This document shows, one piece after another, positions 14,283-23,909 of a stretch of 64,000 nt of DNA. The stretch covers positions 1,550,001-1,614,000 of the forward strand of contig NZ_JACMIA010000001.1 of assembly GCF_014252955.1 (NCBI RefSeq). The letters run 5' to 3'. Below the pieces are notes generated by a model. It did no database searches, was not told where the DNA came from, and saw only the letters and a program-made list of their open reading frames with translations. Both the position numbers and the translations under genes were made by a program. This DNA is from Stappia sp. 28M-7 (lineage in GTDB: Bacteria; Pseudomonadota; Alphaproteobacteria; Rhizobiales; Stappiaceae). Position 1 is the first letter of the stretch. Every line of letters begins with the position of its first letter.

Positions 14283-16826
14283 TCAACTTTCTTTCACGAG
14301 GTTTTCTGCGGCTTCTTCGCTCGCAAGCGCGTCGTCTTCAACTGCGGTGGCGTTCATCTGCCGGCGCTGTGCCGCCATGTTCGCCATGTGCTGCTTCAGC
14401 GTCGGATCCTTGTCGGTCAGGCTGCGGAAGTCGGTCCTGGACAGGACGAGCAGGTTGCAATAGCCGAGCGCACGCACATCGGCGGTGCGCGGCTGGCCGG
14501 TCAACAGCGCGATCTCGCCGAACACGTCGCCACGACCAAGGCGCACGCGCACATGCTCGGTGATCACCTCGACCGCGCCGGAGGAGATGAAGTAGGCCGT
14601 GTCGCCGCGCTCACCCTTTCGGATCAGCAGCTCGCCGGGCACGGCAAAGAGCGGCCGCATCAGCCGGGAAATCGCGCGGATACGGTCCTCGCTGAGGTCG
14701 CGGAACAGCGGCAGCTGCGCGGTCAGCTCCTCCGTGCGCATCCCCATGTCCAGCTTCGGCCGCGAGTCGGCCGTCTCCCGATTCTCGTTCACGCCCTGCG
14801 ACAGGTTGGAATAGAGTTCGGTGCCGATGAGGTTCTGCGCGTAGAGCGAGCGGTAAGCGTCTTCCTCCAGCCGCAGCGCGGCCTTCTGCAGAAAGCGCTG
14901 GTCGAGGCTGTCGGCATAGTCGGGATACTGCAGCCGCAACGCCTCAAGCGCGGTGGTCGTCGCCTCGCGGCGGCCGAGCAGGATCTCCGTCAGGATTTCG
15001 ACCACGCGGCGGCCCAGCAGCGGCTCGATCTTCTCGTTGGTGAAGGCGATCAGCTCATCCAGCACGATCCGGTTCAGCAGCAGCATCTCGTAACGGTCGC
15101 CGAGCAGGCGGGCGAGCCAGCGGTCGTATTTGACGTTCCGCTGGAGCCACTGGGCAAGCCGCATGGTGCGCGGAAAGGCGAGGGCCTGCCGCGCGGCGCG
15201 GTTGTACTCGATGCGGCCGCCGGCGCGGGCCCGGTCGGCGATGCGGCCGATGCGGGCCAGCAGCTCCTCGGCGGTGTGGATCGAGGCGGTGCGCTCGCGA
15301 AGATGACGCAGCACGATCTCGCGTTCTCGGTTGGAGATCGACACGAGGCCCACCGTGACGCGGTCGCGGTCGAGGATCTCGTCCATGCCACCGTCGAGGC
15401 CTTGCGCCTCGATCAGCCGCTCGCGGTAGCGTCGATCGGTCTCTTCCGCTGCCGCCGGTGCGATGTGGTATTCCGAAATCGCGCGGGCCACGCCTTCGCG
15501 CACATTGGCAAGCGCAAGGGCCAGCACCTGGGCCCGCATCGCAGCGTCCAGCGGCGGCAGCTTGTCGAGGCCGAACACCTTGATCAGGGGCTTCAGCGTC
15601 GTGCCGTATACCAGCAGCGTGAACAGCACGAAGCCGGTGGCGAGTACGGCGACGAAGCGCTTTATCTGCGGGTCGATGGCAAGGTTCTCGGTAACGCCGA
15701 GCGCCAGCGTCAAGGTGATCGCCCCGCGCATTCCGCCCCACAGCATGACCGTCTTGAACGGCGTGCTGACGGGCTGGGACAGCTGCAGCAGGCTCATCAG
15801 TGGCAGCAGGCCGAACAGCACCACGGCGCGGGCGGCAAGCGCGGCCGCCACGACGATGGCCAGGAGGGCGATGTCGTACCAGCCGACGTCCACGAGCAGC
15901 TTCGGGATCAGGATCGAGGCCAGCATGAAGATCAGCGACGAGGCCCAGAAGGCGATCTGGTCCCACACGTCGTTGAGATAGGTCCAGCCGTCGGGGGTGA
16001 CGCGCGAGGGGCCGGCGAGATTGATGACGATGCCGGCCACGACGACGGCAACGACACCGGATACGCCGATGAAGTTTTCCGCGATGATGTAGACCAGATA
16101 GGGCATGGCGACGCTGAGCGTCACTTGGGCGAGGCGGAAGTCGCGCACCAGCGGGAGCAGGCGCACCAGCACCTGGCCGCCGATATAGCCGAGCGCCATG
16201 CCGCCGGAAAAGCTCCACAGGAACAGCTCGACGCCGTCGGCGAGCGTGGGGGCCGAGCCGCCCGTCATCGCGCCGAGCAGAATGACGAACAGGGCGATCG
16301 CGGCCGCGTCGTTGAGCAGGCTTTCTCCCTCCACCAGGCGGCCGAGGCGCGCCGGCGCACCGATGTCGCGGAAGATCGCGACGACCGCGACCGGGTCGGT
16401 GGTGGCGACAATGGCGCCAAGCAGCAGGCAGGCGACCAGCGGCACCGTGGTGAAGGGCGCGAGCGCGAACCCGATGAAGGCGGTCGCGACCACGACGGCG
16501 ACCACGGCCATCACGAAGATGACGCCTGCGTCGTCCGCCATGCGGCGCACATCGAGCGTCAGCGTCGTCTGGAACAGCAGCACCGGCAGGAACAGGTGAA
16601 GAATGCCCTGCGAGTTCAGCGGCAGGTTCACGAAGACGGACGCGATCTGATTGAACGCGTCGGTGCTGGGCGTGTAGAGCAGCCAGCCCGACAGGACGCC
16701 GATTGCGGTGCCGACAAGCGCCAACAACACGGACGGGGCCACCTTCAGCCGCCGCGCAAGCGGCTGGATGAGAGAGATGACGACGAGGAGGCCGGCGATG
16801 GCTGCGATGAAGAGGGGCGCTTGCAT
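14283..16826 (-). CDS. CPA1-type sodium/proton antiporter with C-terminal cyclic-nucleotide-binding domain
   Basis: This is an 847-aa inner-membrane protein. Residues about 1-410 form the antiporter core with many membrane spans, including the conserved ATTDPVAVVAIFRDIGAP and EGESLLNDAAAIALF segments. A long cytoplasmic helical region follows. Residues about 725-825 form a cyclic-nucleotide-binding domain whose phosphate cassette FGEIALLTGQPRTADVRA is intact. The family exchanges Na+ or K+ for H+ in pH and ion homeostasis; the tail suggests gating by cAMP or cGMP. The start at 16826 follows AGAGGGG closely; an ATG at 16846 is an alternative. Confidence 0.88.
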   Translation of the reverse strand: MQAPLFIAAIAGLLVVISLIQPLARRLKVAPSVLLALVGTAIGVLSGWLLYTPSTDAFNQIASVFVNLPLNSQGILHLFLPVLLFQTTLTLDVRRMADDAGVIFVMAVVAVVVATAFIGFALAPFTTVPLVACLLLGAIVATTDPVAVVAIFRDIGAPARLGRLVEGESLLNDAAAIALFVILLGAMTGGSAPTLADGVELFLWSFSGGMALGYIGGQVLVRLLPLVRDFRLAQVTLSVAMPYLVYIIAENFIGVSGVVAVVVAGIVINLAGPSRVTPDGWTYLNDVWDQIAFWASSLIFMLASILIPKLLVDVGWYDIALLAIVVAAALAARAVVLFGLLPLMSLLQLSQPVSTPFKTVMLWGGMRGAITLTLALGVTENLAIDPQIKRFVAVLATGFVLFTLLVYGTTLKPLIKVFGLDKLPPLDAAMRAQVLALALANVREGVARAISEYHIAPAAAEETDRRYRERLIEAQGLDGGMDEILDRDRVTVGLVSISNREREIVLRHLRERTASIHTAEELLARIGRIADRARAGGRIEYNRAARQALAFPRTMRLAQWLQRNVKYDRWLARLLGDRYEMLLLNRIVLDELIAFTNEKIEPLLGRRVVEILTEILLGRREATTTALEALRLQYPDYADSLDQRFLQKAALRLEEDAYRSLYAQNLIGTELYSNLSQGVNENRETADSRPKLDMGMRTEELTAQLPLFRDLSEDRIRAISRLMRPLFAVPGELLIRKGERGDTAYFISSGAVEVITEHVRVRLGRGDVFGEIALLTGQPRTADVRALGYCNLLVLSRTDFRSLTDKDPTLKQHMANMAAQRRQMNATAVEDDALASEEAAENLVKES

Positions 16827-16911
16827 GTCCCCTCTATCTTGCCACATTTCGACAATGACGCGACCGTTTCGCGTCGTCCTCCGAAATTTTCGGTGTTGAT
16901 TGTGCGGCTGG

Positions 16912-17841
16912 TCAGGTGGCCGGGGCGGGTTTGCGCGACTTTCGCTCGGAAAGCGCGATGCCGACCAGAACCAGGCACAGCGCGGCGGCGTGGTACAGGT
17001 GGAACGGCTCGCCGAGCAGGCTGACGGCCAGCAGCGACGAGAAGATCGGCACCAGGTTGATGAACACCCCGGCGCGTCCCGGCCCAACCAGTTCCACCCC
17101 GCGCATGAAGAAGATCTGCGACAGGCAGGACGGGAAGATCGAGATATAGGCGATCACCAGCCAACCCTTGGGCGTTGGCCATTGCAGCGCGCCCTGCGCC
17201 ACTTCCATGGCGAACAGAGGCACGGAGGTGACCGCGGCGACCACTGCCAGCACGGTGAAGAAGACCATGCCGGAAACCGGCGGGCGCTTGCGCAGCAGCA
17301 CGGCGTAAAGCGAGTAGAGCAGACAGGCGACGATCATCAGCGCGTCGCCGATATTCACCTCGAGCCCCGCCAGGCGCGACAGGTCACCCTGCGCGGCGAT
17401 GAAGGCGACACCGGCCATGGTGACCAGCACGCCGAGCGCCTGCAGCGGCCGGATCGGCGTGCGCAGGATCACCAGCGCGCCGAGCAGCACGAACATCGGC
17501 ATGGAGCCCTGGATGATGCCGAGGTTGACGGCGGTCGTGCTGTGGGCGGCGATGTAGAACAGCGCGTTGAAGGCCGTGAAGCCGAACATGCCCATGGCGA
17601 TGAGAATCGGCAGGTGCCGCCGCAGCGTCGGCCATTCGGCCCGGACCTGCCGCCCGTACAGCACCAGCAGCAGGCCCGAGACGGCGATCCAGCGCAGCAG
17701 CACGACGGCCATCGGCGAGACCTCGCCGATGGCGAGCCGACCGGCAATGGTGTTGCCGCCCCAGAACAGGGTGGTCAGCACCAGCAGCAGGATCGGCTGG
17801 TTGAAAAAGCGCGTGAGCAGGGGCGAGCCGGATTGCGACAT
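16912..17841 (-). CDS. EamA/DMT-family transporter
   Basis: This 309-aa protein has ten predicted membrane spans arranged as two EamA repeats (LLVLTTLFWGGNTIAGRLA in the first; LVPIFSSLLAVSLLGEPFH in the second). Members export metabolites or amino acids across the inner membrane; the substrate cannot be read from sequence. The frame is open far upstream, but the ATG at 17841 (MSQSGSPLLTRFF) starts at the normal family N-terminus. It diverges from malate synthase. Confidence 0.88.
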   Translation of the reverse strand: MSQSGSPLLTRFFNQPILLLVLTTLFWGGNTIAGRLAIGEVSPMAVVLLRWIAVSGLLLVLYGRQVRAEWPTLRRHLPILIAMGMFGFTAFNALFYIAAHSTTAVNLGIIQGSMPMFVLLGALVILRTPIRPLQALGVLVTMAGVAFIAAQGDLSRLAGLEVNIGDALMIVACLLYSLYAVLLRKRPPVSGMVFFTVLAVVAAVTSVPLFAMEVAQGALQWPTPKGWLVIAYISIFPSCLSQIFFMRGVELVGPGRAGVFINLVPIFSSLLAVSLLGEPFHLYHAAALCLVLVGIALSERKSRKPAPAT

Positions 17842-18319
17842 GGGGCCATGGGTCCGCGCCGGAGCAGGACGCGCGCCGGCCGTCTTGCCGGGGCATTCCG
17901 TCGTCCGGACTTGCTGGGGTGGCCCGCACCATGGGCGTGTCTCGCCGGCGCGGGATCGAAGAAACAGCTCTATCGTATGACGAATTGCACCAGTCGATGC
18001 AAGCCACGCGGGCGGGACCGGGCATTGCACCAGACGCAGGGCTGCCCTGCAGTGGAGATTGTTTCCCCTGAGGATCAAGTCTTTTCGATTTGTGCAAGAT
18101 TGACCGGGAAAGGGTCCCTGCGGTTTGATGAGGATCGAACCGTTCCGTTCGGATTTCATCCGTCAGACCGCGCCTCATCAGCGCTTGCCCGGTGTCTCTG
18201 CATCGTCTTTTGTGAAGACCGTGCTGCCCGCGCAAGCCGGAGATGGCCGCGACGGACGCATCCGACAGAGCGCTGCAACAGTCACACCAAGAAACGTCGA
18301 CCAGGGAGTGCCGACCGCC
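17842..18319. other. Divergent promoter region between the EamA gene and malate synthase
   Basis: This 478-bp region lies between divergent starts. Long open frames cross it on both strands but have no family match and only extend the flanking genes. I see no strong hairpin or recognisable operator apart from a GCAGGGC/GCCCTGC inverted repeat near 18035. It should carry both promoters. Confidence 0.4.
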
Positions 18320-20500
18320 ATGGACCGTATCGAGATTGCCGGCCTGAAGATCGCCCCGGAACTGCGGGATTTTGTCGAGCAGGAGGCCCTGCCGGGCACC
18401 GGCGTGACGGCGGACGCGTTCTGGAAGGGCCTGTCGGCCATCGTGCACGACATGGCGCCGGAGAATCGCGACCTGCTGGCCCGCCGCGATGCGTTGCAGG
18501 CCAAGATCGACGACTGGCACCGCGCCCATCCCGGCCCGGTCGACCTTGCGGCCTACAAGGCCTTTCTCAAGGAGATCGGCTATCTGGTGGACGAAGGCCC
18601 CGCCTTCTCGGTGACGACGCAGAATGTCGACCCGGAAATCGCCTCCATCGCCGGCCCGCAGCTGGTGGTGCCGATCACCAATGCCCGTTACGCGTTGAAC
18701 GCGGCCAATGCCCGCTGGGGTTCGCTCTATGATGCGCTCTACGGCACGGATGCCATTCCCGAAACCGGCGGCGCAGAGAAGGGCAAGGGCTACAACCCGA
18801 AGCGTGGCGAGAAGGTCATCGCCCGGGCGAAAGCCTTTCTCGACGAGGCCGCGCCCCTCGACGGCGCCAAGTGGGCCGACTTGACCGATGTCGAGGCCGG
18901 CGCGGAGCTCAAGCTCTCGACGGCGTCGGGCCCGGTCCGTCTCAAGCGCCCGGACCAGTATGCCGGCCATGCCGAAGGCGAGGGCGGCTGGCGCCACGTG
19001 CTCCTGAAGAACAACGGCCTTGGTATCGAGATCCTGTTCAACCGTGGCTGGGACATCGGCAAGACCGATCCCGCCGGCATGGCCGCGGTCAACCTCGAGG
19101 CGGCGGTGTCGACCATCATGGACTGCGAGGATTCGGTCGCGGCCGTCGATGCGCAGGACAAGGTTGTCGCCTACCGCAACTGGCTCGGCCTCATGAAGGG
19201 CGATCTGAAGGAAACGTTCCAGAAGGGCGGCGAAACGATCGAGCGCAAGCTCTACGGCGATTTCACCTACACGACGCCGGAGGGCGCACCGCTGCTCGTG
19301 AAATGCCGCTCGCTGATGCTGGTGCGCAATGTCGGTCACCTCATGACCACGCCGGCGATTCTCGACCGCGACGGCAAGGAGGTGCCGGAAGGCATCCTCG
19401 ACGGCATGATGACCGCTCTGATCGCCATGCACGACATCGGCACGGGCGGCCCGTCCGGCGGCGGGCGGCGGATGAACTCGCGCGCCGGCTCGCTCTACAT
19501 CGTCAAGCCGAAGATGCACGGCCCCGACGAGGTCGCCTTCGCCAACCGGCTGTTCGGCCGGATCGAGCAGGCGCTGGGCCTTGCCGCCGACACGCTGAAG
19601 ATGGGCATCATGGACGAGGAGCGACGCACGACCGTGAACCTCAAGGAGTGCATCCGCGCGGCGTCCTCGCGCGTGTGCTTCATCAATACCGGCTTCCTCG
19701 ACCGCACCGGCGACGAGATGCACACCTCGATGGAAGCCGGCCCGATGATCCGCAAGGGCGACATGAAGCAGGCCGCCTGGATCCAGGCCTATGAGAACTG
19801 GAACGTCGACGTCGGCCTCGAATGCGGCCTGCCGGGCCACGCCCAGATCGGCAAGGGCATGTGGGCGATGCCGGACCTGATGAAGGCGATGCTGGAGCAG
19901 AAGGTCGGCCATCCGAAGTCCGGCGCCAACACGGCCTGGGTGCCGTCGCCGACCGCCGCGACCCTGCATGCGCTGCACTACCATGTGGTCGATGTCGCTG
20001 CCCGCCAGCAGGAACTGAAGGCCCGCGGCCGCGCCAGCCTCGACGATATCCTGTCGATCCCGGTTGCCGAGCGGCCGAACTGGTCGGCCGAGGAGATCCA
20101 GGCCGAGCTCGACAACAACGCGCAGGGCATCCTCGGCTACGTGGTGCGCTGGGTCGACCAGGGCGTCGGCTGCTCCAAGGTGCCCGACATCAACAATGTC
20201 GGCCTGATGGAAGATCGGGCGACGCTGCGCATCTCGTCCCAGCATATCGCCAACTGGCTGCGCCACGGCGTTTGCAGCGAGGCACAGGTGATGGAGACGA
20301 TGAAGCGCATGGCGAAGGTCGTCGACGGCCAGAATGCAGGCGATCCGCTCTACACGCCGATGGCCGCGGACTTCGACGGCTCGATCGCCTTCAAGGCCGC
20401 ATGCGACCTGGTGTTCAAGGGCCGCGAGCAGCCCTCCGGCTATACCGAGCCGATCCTGCATGCCCGCCGCCTGGAGGTGAAGGCCGCCGCCCGCGGCTGA
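18320..20500 (+). CDS. glcB: Malate synthase G
   Basis: This 726-aa protein has the length of isoform G, which is longer than isoform A. It condenses glyoxylate with acetyl-CoA to malate in the glyoxylate cycle. Diagnostic segments are [51 protein letters not shown] and the C-terminal AANWLRH-like region. The start [15 protein letters not shown] was chosen over a frame that extends 65 codons upstream without similarity. It is a single gene with its own strong terminator. No isocitrate lyase gene is in the window. Confidence 0.96.
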   Translation: MDRIEIAGLKIAPELRDFVEQEALPGTGVTADAFWKGLSAIVHDMAPENRDLLARRDALQAKIDDWHRAHPGPVDLAAYKAFLKEIGYLVDEGPAFSVTTQNVDPEIASIAGPQLVVPITNARYALNAANARWGSLYDALYGTDAIPETGGAEKGKGYNPKRGEKVIARAKAFLDEAAPLDGAKWADLTDVEAGAELKLSTASGPVRLKRPDQYAGHAEGEGGWRHVLLKNNGLGIEILFNRGWDIGKTDPAGMAAVNLEAAVSTIMDCEDSVAAVDAQDKVVAYRNWLGLMKGDLKETFQKGGETIERKLYGDFTYTTPEGAPLLVKCRSLMLVRNVGHLMTTPAILDRDGKEVPEGILDGMMTALIAMHDIGTGGPSGGGRRMNSRAGSLYIVKPKMHGPDEVAFANRLFGRIEQALGLAADTLKMGIMDEERRTTVNLKECIRAASSRVCFINTGFLDRTGDEMHTSMEAGPMIRKGDMKQAAWIQAYENWNVDVGLECGLPGHAQIGKGMWAMPDLMKAMLEQKVGHPKSGANTAWVPSPTAATLHALHYHVVDVAARQQELKARGRASLDDILSIPVAERPNWSAEEIQAELDNNAQGILGYVVRWVDQGVGCSKVPDINNVGLMEDRATLRISSQHIANWLRHGVCSEAQVMETMKRMAKVVDGQNAGDPLYTPMAADFDGSIAFKAACDLVFKGREQPSGYTEPILHARRLEVKAAARG

Positions 20501-20526
20501 CGCTGGCACCAGGGCGAAACGAACAA

Positions 20527-20559
20527 AGCCTCCCGGCTGTCCGGCCGGGAGGCTTTTTC
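20527..20559 (+). terminator. Intrinsic terminator of glcB
   Basis: Eleven-base arms AGCCTCCCGGC/GCCGGGAGGCT around a 6-nt loop are followed by TTTTT. It lies 27 bp after the glcB stop and also separates the convergent kinase gene. Confidence 0.92.
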
Positions 20560-20594
20560 TTTGCGGGTCGGTCGGGGATTCGCGCCCGGCGGCC

Positions 20595-22076
20595 TTACCG
20601 GCGGCCGGGACGGTCGTCCATCGGCAGCGCGATCCGTGCTTCCAGGCCGCCCTCGGGATGGTTGGCGAGGGTCAGCGTGCCGCCATGTGCATGCACGATG
20701 GAGCGGGCGATGGAGAGGCCGAGGCCGATGCCGCCCGTTTCCTCCGACCGGGATTCCTCCAGTCGCACGAAAGGCTCGAACACGTCCTTCAGCCGTTCCT
20801 CCGGAATGCCCGGGCCGTGGTCGCGTACGGTTATGATCGCCTGTCCGCCTTCCGTCGCCAGAGCCAGTTCCGCATCGCCGCCGTAGCGAACGGCATTGTC
20901 GATGAGGTTGCGCAGCGCCCGTTTCAGGCTGAACGGCCGGCACGAGACGACGCAGCGCGTCTGCGGCGGGTCGAAGGCGACGGGGCGGCCGATATCGCGG
21001 TAATCCTCGGCGATTGCGTCGATGAAGTCGCCGAGATCGGTCGGCGCGCCGACCTCTCGTGACGCCTCGTCGCGGGCGAAGGCCAGAGCCGCCTCGACCA
21101 TGCGCTGCATCTCGTCGAGCGTCTCGATCATCTTCTCCCGGTTCTCGTCGTCGTCGATGAACTCGGCGCGGATCCTGAGCGAGGTGATCGGTGTGCGCAG
21201 GTCATGGCTGATGGCGCCGAGCATGCGGGTGCGGTCGCGCACGAAGCGGGTCAGGCGGTCCTGCATCACGTTGAAGGCCCGGATCGTGCCGCGCACCTCG
21301 GAAGGACCGCTTTCGGGCAGCGGCTCCACATCCTCGCCGCGCCCCAGCCGGCCGGCGGCGGCCGCCAGTTCGCGCAAGGGGCGGGTGAGGCGGCTGACGG
21401 TCACGCCGATGACCAGCACGATGGCGCCGGCCATCAGGGCGACGGTGACGAAGACCGGAAGCAGCGTGTTGCGCGGTACGCGGAAGCGGCTGGCTCCATT
21501 GAGCCAGCGCCCGTCCGACAGCTGTACGGAGAGCGTCAGCGATACCGGCGCGGCGCGCCAGTTGCTGTGATGGAAGGGCGCCCGGTATTCGCGCGTCCGC
21601 TTGCTCGCCTGCGGCTCCGCCGGCCGGTCCTCCGCCTCGTCCTCGCCCTCGCTGTCGCCGACATCGATCCGCCGGCGCGACGGCGGGGCGTGGGAGACCT
21701 CGCGCCGCGAGACGTCGACCCGGATCGTCTTGCCGGCATTCAGCTCCTCGCCGAGCATCGCGGCGATCCGCTTGTCGGTCTTGCCGCGGCCGGCCTCGGC
21801 AAGGGCAGGGGCGTCGTCGATCCAGTACCAGAGGAAGCGGCTGGAGATCGCCCGCAGCATGTCCGGATGCTGGCTTTCCGGTGCGGCCTCGACCAGCCGC
21901 ACCAGGGAGACCGTGCGCGAGACGATGGTATTGCGGGCAAGCTCCACCAGTGCCACCCGGCGCTCTCCGGCGAAGAGCCACAAGGTGATGACCTGGGCCA
22001 GCACCACCGCGATCAGCAGCAGCGCGACGAGCTGTCCGGCGAGCGAGCGCGGCCAGGGGCGAAAGCGAGGCGTCAT
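20595..22076 (-). CDS. Sensor histidine kinase
   Basis: This 493-aa inner-membrane kinase has two membrane spans (about 13-35 and about 205-230). They flank a large periplasmic loop with an acidic, low-complexity stretch (DVGDSEGEDEAEDRPAE), then a HAMP domain, a HisKA box with the phospho-acceptor in ISHDLRTPITSLR, and an HATPase_c domain (NLIDNAVRYGG, DHGPGIP, GIGLGLSI). The start ATG at 22076 overlaps the response-regulator stop (ATGA), so the pair is co-translated. The ligand is unknown. The acidic loop and the divergent EF-hand gene hint at a divalent-cation signal; that is inference. Confidence 0.92.
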   Translation of the reverse strand: MTPRFRPWPRSLAGQLVALLLIAVVLAQVITLWLFAGERRVALVELARNTIVSRTVSLVRLVEAAPESQHPDMLRAISSRFLWYWIDDAPALAEAGRGKTDKRIAAMLGEELNAGKTIRVDVSRREVSHAPPSRRRIDVGDSEGEDEAEDRPAEPQASKRTREYRAPFHHSNWRAAPVSLTLSVQLSDGRWLNGASRFRVPRNTLLPVFVTVALMAGAIVLVIGVTVSRLTRPLRELAAAAGRLGRGEDVEPLPESGPSEVRGTIRAFNVMQDRLTRFVRDRTRMLGAISHDLRTPITSLRIRAEFIDDDENREKMIETLDEMQRMVEAALAFARDEASREVGAPTDLGDFIDAIAEDYRDIGRPVAFDPPQTRCVVSCRPFSLKRALRNLIDNAVRYGGDAELALATEGGQAIITVRDHGPGIPEERLKDVFEPFVRLEESRSEETGGIGLGLSIARSIVHAHGGTLTLANHPEGGLEARIALPMDDRPGRR

Positions 22077-22801
22077 GCGAGCAGGTCCTCGACCTCGGCG
22101 GTGAATGTGTACCCGCCGCCCCACACGGTCTTGATCAGCTCCGGGTTTTTCGGGTCGGGCTCGATCTTGCGGCGCAGGCGGCTGACCTGGTTGTCGATGG
22201 ATCGGTCGAAGGCGGCCGGGCTGCGGCCGGAGGTGATGTCGAGCAACTGGTCGCGCGACAGCACCATGCGCGGCCGCTTCAGGAAGGCGATCAAGAGCTG
22301 GAACTCGCCGGTCGACAGCGGCACGGCAATGCCGTCTTCACCCGTCAGCAGGCGCTTGGGCACATCGAGCCGCCAGCCGGCGAAGGCGAGCGTCTCCGCC
22401 TCGATCGGGTCGCGTTGCCTGGGCACCTGGGAGGAGCGGCGCAGCACGGCGCGGATGCGGGCCAGGAGCTCGCGCGGGTTGAACGGCTTGGTCACATAGT
22501 CGTCGGCGCCGATCTCCAGCCCGACGATGCGGTCGGTGTCCTCGGCCATCGCCGTGAGCAGGATCACCGGCATGGTGCCGCTCTCCACCAGCGATCGGCA
22601 GAGCGACAGACCGTCCTCGCCGGGCATCATGATGTCGAGCACGACGAGATCGACGGCCGCGGCTTTCAGGAACTTGCGCGCCTGGGCGGCATTTTCCGCG
22701 ACCGAGGCCCGAAGCCCGTTCTTGCGCAGATAGCGCGCCAGCGACTCGCGAATGTCGCGGTGGTCGTCGACGACGAGAATGTGTGGCCCGCTTTCGCTCA
22801 T
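22073..22801 (-). CDS. OmpR-family response regulator
   Basis: This 242-aa protein has a receiver domain with phospho-acceptor D56 (VVLDIMMPGEDG), switch residues in LLTAMAED and the conserved Lys in YVTKPFNP. An OmpR winged helix follows, with LSTGEFQLLIAFLKRP and DNQVSRLRRKIE. It is the first gene of a two-gene operon with the histidine kinase. Upstream, 199 bp separate it from the divergent EF-hand gene, a likely target besides its own operon. Confidence 0.94.
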   Translation of the reverse strand: MSESGPHILVVDDHRDIRESLARYLRKNGLRASVAENAAQARKFLKAAAVDLVVLDIMMPGEDGLSLCRSLVESGTMPVILLTAMAEDTDRIVGLEIGADDYVTKPFNPRELLARIRAVLRRSSQVPRQRDPIEAETLAFAGWRLDVPKRLLTGEDGIAVPLSTGEFQLLIAFLKRPRMVLSRDQLLDITSGRSPAAFDRSIDNQVSRLRRKIEPDPKNPELIKTVWGGGYTFTAEVEDLLA

Positions 22802-23000
22802 GATCGCTTTCGCCTCGAATGTCTCCCTCGCATTCTAGATATCGTCGCAGGCGCGGGCAGGGAAACCGCAATTGTATCCAGATGTAACGGGTGCGCGACC
22901 CGTCACAGCTTGCGACACAAAGGCGGTGTTGCGGGCACATTTCAGCGACAACCGACCGCTAGACCGGTGTCATCGCAGTGACCGACAAGGAGATGACGCG

Positions 23001-23909
23001 ATGACGACTTTCAAGAAGATCACGCTGGCCGCCCTCGCCGCGGCGCTGGTCGGAACCACCGCCATGCCCGCCTTTGCCGACCGTGACGGTGGCAAGCACG
23101 GCTGGGGGCGCGACGGCGGCAAGCCGGGCTGGCACCAGTCCCATCGTGGCGGCAAGAACGGCTGGCATCATGGTGGCCGCGGCAACATGGCCCGCATGTT
23201 CATGGAGCGCTTCGACACCGATGGCGACGGCAAGGTGACCCAGGCCGAGATCGACGCCAAGGTGGAAGCGACCTTCACGGCCGCCGACACCAATGGCGAC
23301 GGCAAGGTCACGCTGGACGAGTTCAAGGTCGCTTACCAGAACGAGTTCAGCGAGCGCCGCGTTCGCGCCTTCCAGCGTCTCGACCGTGACGGCGACGGCA
23401 AGATCACCGAGGACGAGTACAATGGCCGTATGGAGCGGATGATCTCCCGCATGGAGCAGCGCGCCGGCGACGACGACAACAAGAAGGGCCGCGGCGGTCC
23501 GCGTGGTCATGGCCGGATGATGGAGCGCTTCGATGCGGACGGCGACGGCAACGTCACCGGCGACGAGATTCGCGCCGCCCGGGCGGATGCCTTTGCCAAG
23601 GCCGACGCCGATGGCGACAAGACGTTGACGCTCGAGGAGTTCGGCACGATCTGGGCCGAGCGGATGGACAGCCGCATGGTGCGGGCCTTCCAGCGTCTCG
23701 ATCGTGACGGCGACCTTGCCATCACCCGCGAGGAAGCGGCACGTCCCTTCGCCGGCCTCGTAGCCCGCATGGACCGCAACGGCGACGGCGCGCTCTCGCG
23801 TGAAGACCGTCCGCGCGGCGGCAAGCGCTGGCATGGCGAGATGCATCGCGGCATGAAGGGCGAAGGTCGCGGCGAGCGCGGCGAAGGCCCGCGTGGCGGC
23901 AACGACTGA
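23001..23909 (+). CDS. Secreted EF-hand protein with seven calcium-binding loops
   Basis: This is a 302-aa exported protein with a Sec signal (MTTFKKITLAALAAALVG...AFA) and a Gly/His/Lys/Trp-rich stretch. EF-hand loops follow at about residues 72-83, 96-107, 128-139, 178-189, 202-213, 234-245 and 258-269. Most keep the D-x-D-G-D-G pattern; the loops at 202 and 234 lack the sixth-position Gly. The C-terminus is basic and Gly-rich. It should bind Ca2+ in the periplasm. It diverges from a two-component operon, suggesting co-regulation. An AAGGAGA site precedes the ATG. Its role as buffer, sensor or scaffold is unknown. Confidence 0.9.
   Translation: MTTFKKITLAALAAALVGTTAMPAFADRDGGKHGWGRDGGKPGWHQSHRGGKNGWHHGGRGNMARMFMERFDTDGDGKVTQAEIDAKVEATFTAADTNGDGKVTLDEFKVAYQNEFSERRVRAFQRLDRDGDGKITEDEYNGRMERMISRMEQRAGDDDNKKGRGGPRGHGRMMERFDADGDGNVTGDEIRAARADAFAKADADGDKTLTLEEFGTIWAERMDSRMVRAFQRLDRDGDLAITREEAARPFAGLVARMDRNGDGALSREDRPRGGKRWHGEMHRGMKGEGRGERGEGPRGGND

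Noticed and set aside
14388-17024. An 878-codon open frame on the + strand opposite the antiporter gene
   Set aside because: It is composed of Gln/His/Arg-rich sequence with no motifs and is fully explained as the shadow of the antiporter.
16900-18732. Long + strand frame across the EamA gene and into malate synthase
   Set aside because: It spans two unrelated genes and their promoter region and has no coherent protein features.
17384-20509. A 1,041-codon open frame on the minus strand across malate synthase
   Set aside because: It is the antisense of a clear glcB gene. Its residues are Arg/Ala/His-rich without family motifs, an effect of high GC content.
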